Assembly: GCF_027574615.1 (NCBI RefSeq)
Contig: NC_072473.1
Span: forward strand, 113,070,529 to 113,134,528
Direction of reading: 5' to 3'
Length of the DNA: 64,000 nt
Source of the DNA: Eptesicus fuscus
Lineage: Eukaryota; Chordata; Mammalia; Chiroptera; Vespertilionidae
The position numbers were made by a program, and so were the translations under genes. The notes under the pieces were generated by a model. That model was not told where the DNA came from. It saw only the letters and a program-made list of their open reading frames with translations, and did no database searches. Each line of letters starts with the position of its first letter. Position 1 is the first letter of the stretch. This document shows, in pieces, positions 59,330 through 64,000 of the stretch.

Positions 59330-60014
59330 CTAAAGGCCCGGTGCATGAAATTTGTGCACGGGTGGGGGGGGAGGGCGGTGTCCCTCAGCCCAGCCTGCAC
59401 CCTCTCCAATCTGGGACCCCTCTAGGGATGTCCGACTGCCCATTTAGTCCCAATTCCGGTAGGATCAGGCCTAAACGGGCAGTTAGACATCCCCCTCACA
59501 ATCCAGGACTGCTGGCTCCCAACTGCTCTCCTGCCTGCCTTCCTGATTGCCCCTAACAGCTTCTGCCTGTCAGCCTGATCACCTCCTAACCACTCCCTGC
59601 CAGCCTGATTGATGCCTAACTTCTCCCCTGCCAGCCTGATTGCCCCTAACTGCCCTCCCCTGCAGGCCTGGACACCACCAACTGCCCTCCCCTGAAAGCC
59701 TGGTCCCCCCCCCTCAACTGCTCTCCCCTTCAGGCCTGGGTCCCCCGCAACTGCCCTTCCCTGCAGGCCCGGTCGCCCCCAACTTCCCTCCTCTGCCGGC
59801 CGGGTCATCCCTAACTGCCCTCCACTGAAGGCTTGATCACCCGCAACTGCCTTCCCTTGCAGGCCTGGTCCCTCCCAATTGCCCTCCCTTTTGGCCATCT
59901 TGTGGTGGCCATCTTGTGTCCACATGGGGGCAGCCATCTTTTACCACATGGGGGCAGCCATCTTGTGTGTTGGTGTCATGGTCAATTTGCATATTACTCT
60001 TTTATTAGATAGGA
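59330..60014 (-). mobile_element. Helitron, upstream member of a tandem pair
   Basis: 5' TCCTATCTAATAAAAGAG at 60014; 3' hairpin GTGCACAAATTTCATGCAC and TTAG (mutated CTAG) ending at 59330. The interior has an inverted repeat (59425-59490) and about ten 30-37-bp units (CTGCCCTCCCCTGCAGGCCT). Three copies of a GGCCATCTTGTG-like unit lie near the 5' end. Confidence 0.8.
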
Positions 60015-60583
60015 TAAAGGCCTGGTGCACTGGTGGAGGCCAGCTGGTTTGCCCTGAAGGGTGTCCTGGATCAGGGTGGGGGTTCCCTTGGGGTGTGGGG
60101 CGGCCTAGGTGAGGGGCCTGTGGTGGTTTGCAGGCTGGCCACACCCCCTCCAGGCGACCCAAGCGGAGGCCCTGATATCTGGGATTTATTTATCTTCTAT
60201 AATTGAAACTTTGTAGTCTTGAGCGGAGGCCAGGGCAGGCCAGGGCTGGCCAGGAACCTTGGCTTCCTCCATTGCTGGGGGCAAGTCAAGCCTCCTGCTT
60301 GTTCCAGCTCCATGGCTGCCACCATTTTTGTTGGGATTTATTTATCTTCTATAATTAAAACTTTGTAGCCTTGAGTGGAGGCCAGGGCTGGCCAGGGCGG
60401 GCAGGAAGCTTGGCTTCCTCCATTGCTGGGGGCAACCCAAGCCTCCTGCTTATTCCAGCTCTGTGGTCACCGCCATATTTGTTAGGTTAATTTGCATATT
60501 CGCTCTTGATTGGCTCATGGGCGTGGCTTGTGGGCATAGTGGAGGTACAGTCAATTTGCATGTTTCTCTTTTATTAGATAGGA
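60015..60583 (-). mobile_element. Helitron abutting the previous one head to tail
   Basis: 5' TCCTATCTAATAAAAGAG at 60583, 3' GTGCACCAGGCCTTTAT directly against the neighbour's 5' end, same orientation. Holds a tandem duplication of about 154 bp (starts 60180 and 60334). Confidence 0.7.
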
Positions 60584-60584
60584 A

Positions 60585-61842
60585 TTTTGTGATATGCCTG
60601 ATATACCTGTTCCTATCACATGCTCCTACAGGGTGGCCTTGTATGCTGAAGTCAGTGTTCTCCATACCTCTAACTTATGGTCCTCTGAATTTCCCCAGTT
60701 TTAAAAGTTATGCATCTTTTTGGAGGGAAAAGAAAAATACAAACAAAACATTCACAAGAACATAAAAATACAAAAGAAGTAAAAAATGTAAACATCATCC
60801 CCATTAGCCAGTACCACTGTTAATATTTCTATGTCTGTTCTTCCAGTCTTTCTGTCTTTTATATAGCTACATGCATGCTGATTAAACTTTGCCGGACCTC
60901 CTGCCTCCTTGCAGACCACACTCCCTTACTTCCTCTCAATGATCCTGGAGAGCCAACCTCTTCCTCCATTTATCTTTCCTATTAGCTTCATGTTCTTCCA
61001 AGGTTACCAAAACAAGAAAATCCTTTTCTAACCCCTTGTCACCCTCTATTTACTGCCCAATTACCTTCCATTCGTAGCCTTTAAAAATGTTTAACAATAT
61101 TTTACTTAGCCCTATAGATCCAAAATAATATCATTTCAGAAGGTGATCAATATAACATGCTTTACATTTTATTTTTATACTAAATTTTTGTGTATTTTAC
61201 ACTCACAGCCCATCTCAATTCAGACTAGCCACATTTCAAGTGCTCCATAGCTACATATGACAAGTTAGCCAATGTATGCTCTGCCCTGGTGATTCCCTGA
61301 GATCCCACCCCACCCAAGCTGTTTGCAGTGTCTTTTCCATATGAATGGCCTGTTCTGGCTCAGGCTTCAGACTTTCCTAAAATCTCTCAAACAAGCAGCA
61401 GCTGGACTCAGTGTGCCCCATACATCCTGAAAAGTGGCCACAGGTTCAGTACTAGCAGCAGCTTGCCATAGTTCACAGCTTGGCCTCTTCTGGGCACCTC
61501 CTAGCCCAACACAAGTAGCAGCCATCTGTAGGTAGCACTGTAGCTGGTGCCAGGTGGCCCCAGGCAGGGCACAGGCAGTGGCTGACTTTACACCTCCCAG
61601 GAGGCCCCAGAGCCAGTGCACCCAGTGGAAAGCTACAGACCATGCATAGTTCCATTGCTTGCCATTGGTTGGCTATAGTCATGACCCAATTGGTGCCAAC
61701 AAGAATAGCAGTTTTCTGGGAAAAAGTTTTTCTTTAATATTCTGGAGGAGTTTCAGAGGCAGCCCTTCTTCTGCATGTGTTCAAAGAACCAAGGGTCCCC
61801 TGATACTGTGGGCAGCCATACATCAGCCATAAAGAAGAGCCA
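60585..61842. other. Intergenic DNA with old repeats
   Basis: 61150-61285 is the second copy of the repeat at 5280-5600. 61290-61690 is a GC-richer block with no intact gene; its minus-strand frames look repeat-derived. Confidence 0.45.
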
Positions 61843-62166
61843 TCCTATAAAATAAAAGGCTAATATGCAAATCAACTGAACAGTGGAACGACCAGTTGCT
61901 ATGACATGCACTGATCACCAGGGGGCAGACACTCAATGCAGGAGCTGCCCCCTAGTGGTCAGTGCACTCCCATAGGGGGAGCGCTGCTCAGCCAGAAGCC
62001 AGGATCATGGCTGGCAAACACAGCAGTGGTGGTGGGAGCCTCTCCTGCCTCCGTGGCAGTCGGATATCCCTTGAGGGCTCCCAGACTGCCAGAGGGCATA
62101 GACCAAGCTGAGGACCCTCCCTCTCCAACCCCCCGAGTGCACAAATTTCATGCACCAGGCCTCTAC
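61843..62166 (+). mobile_element. Helitron with inverted CTCF-like motifs
   Basis: 5' TCCTATAAAATAAAAGGC; 3' hairpin GTGCACAAATTTCATGCAC (62138-62156) then CTAC (mutated CTAG). TCACCAGGGGGCAG at 61915-61928 and, on the other strand, CCACTAGGGGGCAG at 61958-61945 form an inverted pair. Confidence 0.8.
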
Positions 62167-62204
62167 TGTTAAAATAAAGCACATATCAAGAAATAATAGG
62201 CAAA

Positions 62205-62425
62205 GCCAGGCCTGAGTGACTCAGTGGTTGAGCGTCGACCTATGAACCAGGAGGCATGGTTCAATTCCTGGTCAGGGCACATGCCCGTGTTGTGGGCTCG
62301 ATACCCAGTGGGGGACATGCAAGGAGCAGCCAGTCAATAATTCTCTCTCATCATTGATGTTTCCATCTCTCTCTTCCTCTCCCTTCCTCTCTGAAATCAA
62401 GAAAAATATATTTTTTTAAAAAGAA
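62205..62425 (+). mobile_element. Ves SINE
   Basis: Head with GACTCAGTGGTTGAGCG, B box GGTTCAATTCC, tail GAAATCAAGAAAAATAT. Confidence 0.85.
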
Positions 62426-62673
62426 AGCATAGACAAAAATCTGACTTTGGTACCATTTTTGAGCCTTTGAATCAAATGAAACAGTTTCTGAGTCCTGGTC
62501 TAATTTAATCGATTAGGCCCATGAGATTTGAGTTTTCTGTTACTTGTAATCTAGTGTTTCTGACTGATATTGCCCAATGGTCATTTTCAGTAGCAAAGAC
62601 CCAGGTATCAGGGCAGATTATTTTTAAGTAATTAGAAAATTTTAAGGCCTCATACCAGTGCTAAGATTCTACC

Positions 62674-62722
<49 letters not shown>

Positions 62723-63298
62723 TATTCTACCTCACCTCAGTGGTAGAGCTAGAGGAAAATCCTAGGAAAAGAGGAAGTATGTAATCTGATCTGAGGGATT
62801 CATGTCTGTTTTCAAGAGTAATGGAGAGCCAACTTTTCACCTTTCTTATAACAATCAGTGGAAGAAATAGCCATCTGCCCAAATCCTGAGTCATGGTGAC
62901 TCCTATGGGGAACTGACTGGTGGAATTACTCTTATTGATTACAGCCTGTAATGTTTTATTTTATACTTTCTTCTCCTCATCAGAAGATTGAGGCTCCCAG
63001 GCATCTTTCTACAACATACAACTAACAAAGTAGGCATTCAAACAATGGGGACAGGAATAAAATCTATCAACCACTTGACATTACAACAGAAAAAAATTGT
63101 ATGCTATAATGCAGTCTTTGCATGTGTCACTTTTAATGATTTTAAACATTTTATTATTCATACCAGTGGATTTTCTGTAATAGCTCTGTCTACTTGAAAC
63201 TAAAGGGAACAATATAATACAGAAAATTTAGTTTAATAATAATCAAACCTTTTCGTTCATGGCATGCCAATCATCATTGAATTGAAATCTAAGATCAG
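62426..63298. other. Intergenic DNA with a CA microsatellite
   Basis: A (CA)n run at about 62675-62720; otherwise nothing recognised. Confidence 0.55.
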
Positions 63299-63535
63299 TC
63301 CTAGCCAGTTTGGCTCAGTGGACAGAGCATCGGCCTGTGGACTGAAGGGTCCTGGGTTTGATTCTGGTCAAGAGCACGTACTGTGGTTGCAGGCTCCTCC
63401 TTGGCCTGGGTCCTGGTCAGGGCTGGTGCAGGAGGCAACCAATCAATGTGTTCCTCTCACATCAATATTTCTCTCTGTCATTCCTTCTCTCTTTCACTCT
63501 CTCTAAAAATCAATGGAAAAATATCCTCGGGATAT
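63299..63535 (+). mobile_element. Ves SINE, GAGGATTAA-type body
   Basis: A and B boxes, CAGGAGGCAACCAATCAATG, tail AATCAATGGAAAAATATCCT cut by an AT repeat beside a Helitron. Confidence 0.85.
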
Positions 63536-63544
63536 ATATATATA

Positions 63545-63695
63545 CTAGAGGCCCAATGCATGAAATTCATGCAAGAGTAGGCCTTCCATCCCCCGGCTGC
63601 CAGCACTGGCTTCCCTCTGGCATCTGGGGCCTGGGTTTCCCTTGCAGCCCCAGCTTTGTCCAGAAGGACATCTGGTCTAAATAGCATATTATGCA
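63545..63695 (-). mobile_element. Short Helitron between two SINEs
   Basis: CTAG ends at 63545; hairpin TGCATGAATTTCATGCA; the other end is degraded in AT repeats but keeps GCATAATATGCTATTTAGACC, similar to the 39836 subtype. Confidence 0.6.
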
Positions 63696-63713
63696 TATAT
63701 ATATATATATCCA

Positions 63714-63985
63714 TCCCTAGCTGGTTTTGCTTAGTGGTTAGAGTGTCGACCTGTGGACTGAAGGGTTGCAGGCTCAATTCTGGTCAAGGACACATACCTC
63801 AGTTGCAGGCTCAGTCCCCAGCCTGGTCAGGGCATGTGTGTGAGGCAACCAATTTATGTGTCTCTCTCACATCAATGTTTCTCTCTGTGTGTCTCTCCCG
63901 CTCCCTTCCATTCTCTAAAAAAGACAAATCAATGGAAAACATATCCTCAGGTGAAAATTAAGAAAGAAAAAAAAAAAAAATAAAA
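63714..63985 (+). mobile_element. Ves SINE at the right edge
   Basis: Head TAGCTGGTTTTGCTTAGTGG, tail ATATCCTCAGGTGAAAATTA and poly-A; an AT repeat follows to the window end. Confidence 0.85.
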
Positions 63986-64000
63986 ATATATATATATATA

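Noticed and set aside
59422..59937. 171-codon minus-strand frame
   Set aside because: Runs through the Helitron's tandem repeats; period divisible by three in places keeps it open.

Overview
This window is eukaryotic nuclear DNA from a bat, most likely a vespertilionid and most likely its X chromosome. Two signals point there. First, the repeat content: about twenty tRNA-derived Ves-type SINEs, about ten HeliBat-type Helitrons (5' TCCTATATAATAAAAG, 3' hairpin followed by CTAG, inserted between A and T), a SPIN-like hAT fragment, a mariner MITE and a full-length L1 with a repeated 5' UTR. Second, the gene pair: intact GPR119 (plus strand) and intact SLC25A14 (minus strand) lie tail to tail, as on human Xq26.1.

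Layout. 1-930 holds a composite retroelement (26-bp GC-rich tandem repeats, a non-L1 middle, an L1-like 3' tail). 930-3700 is intergenic DNA with old repeats. 3736-4743 is the single-exon GPR119 coding sequence. 6780-16082 is one 9.3-kb block of retroelement DNA on the minus strand: a full-length but broken L1, joined to retrovirus-like and composite-element sequence, with near-identical 21-bp direct repeats at its outer ends. 16104-25300 is intergenic, with MIR, L1, L2, Helitron and hAT fragments.

25982-55512 is the SLC25A14 coding span: ten coding exons, read here codon by codon across every junction, giving 325 residues with all three mitochondrial-carrier signature motifs. A non-coding first exon and a CpG-rich promoter lie at about 55.8-56.3 kb. 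Its introns hold most of the SINEs and Helitrons, plus a processed pseudogene of the complex III assembly factor UQCC4/CCSMST1. 56.4-64 kb is upstream intergenic DNA with tandem Helitrons and more SINEs.

The two genes are not functionally linked. GPR119 is a Gs-coupled lipid-amide receptor; SLC25A14 is an inner mitochondrial membrane carrier. No prokaryotic feature, CRISPR array, true tRNA or rRNA gene was seen. The best leads are the SVA-like composite family, the 21-bp repeats that bracket the L1 chimera, inverted CTCF-like motifs inside Helitrons, an RFX X-box in the SLC25A14 promoter, and tandem splice donors that would give a three-residue isoform switch.
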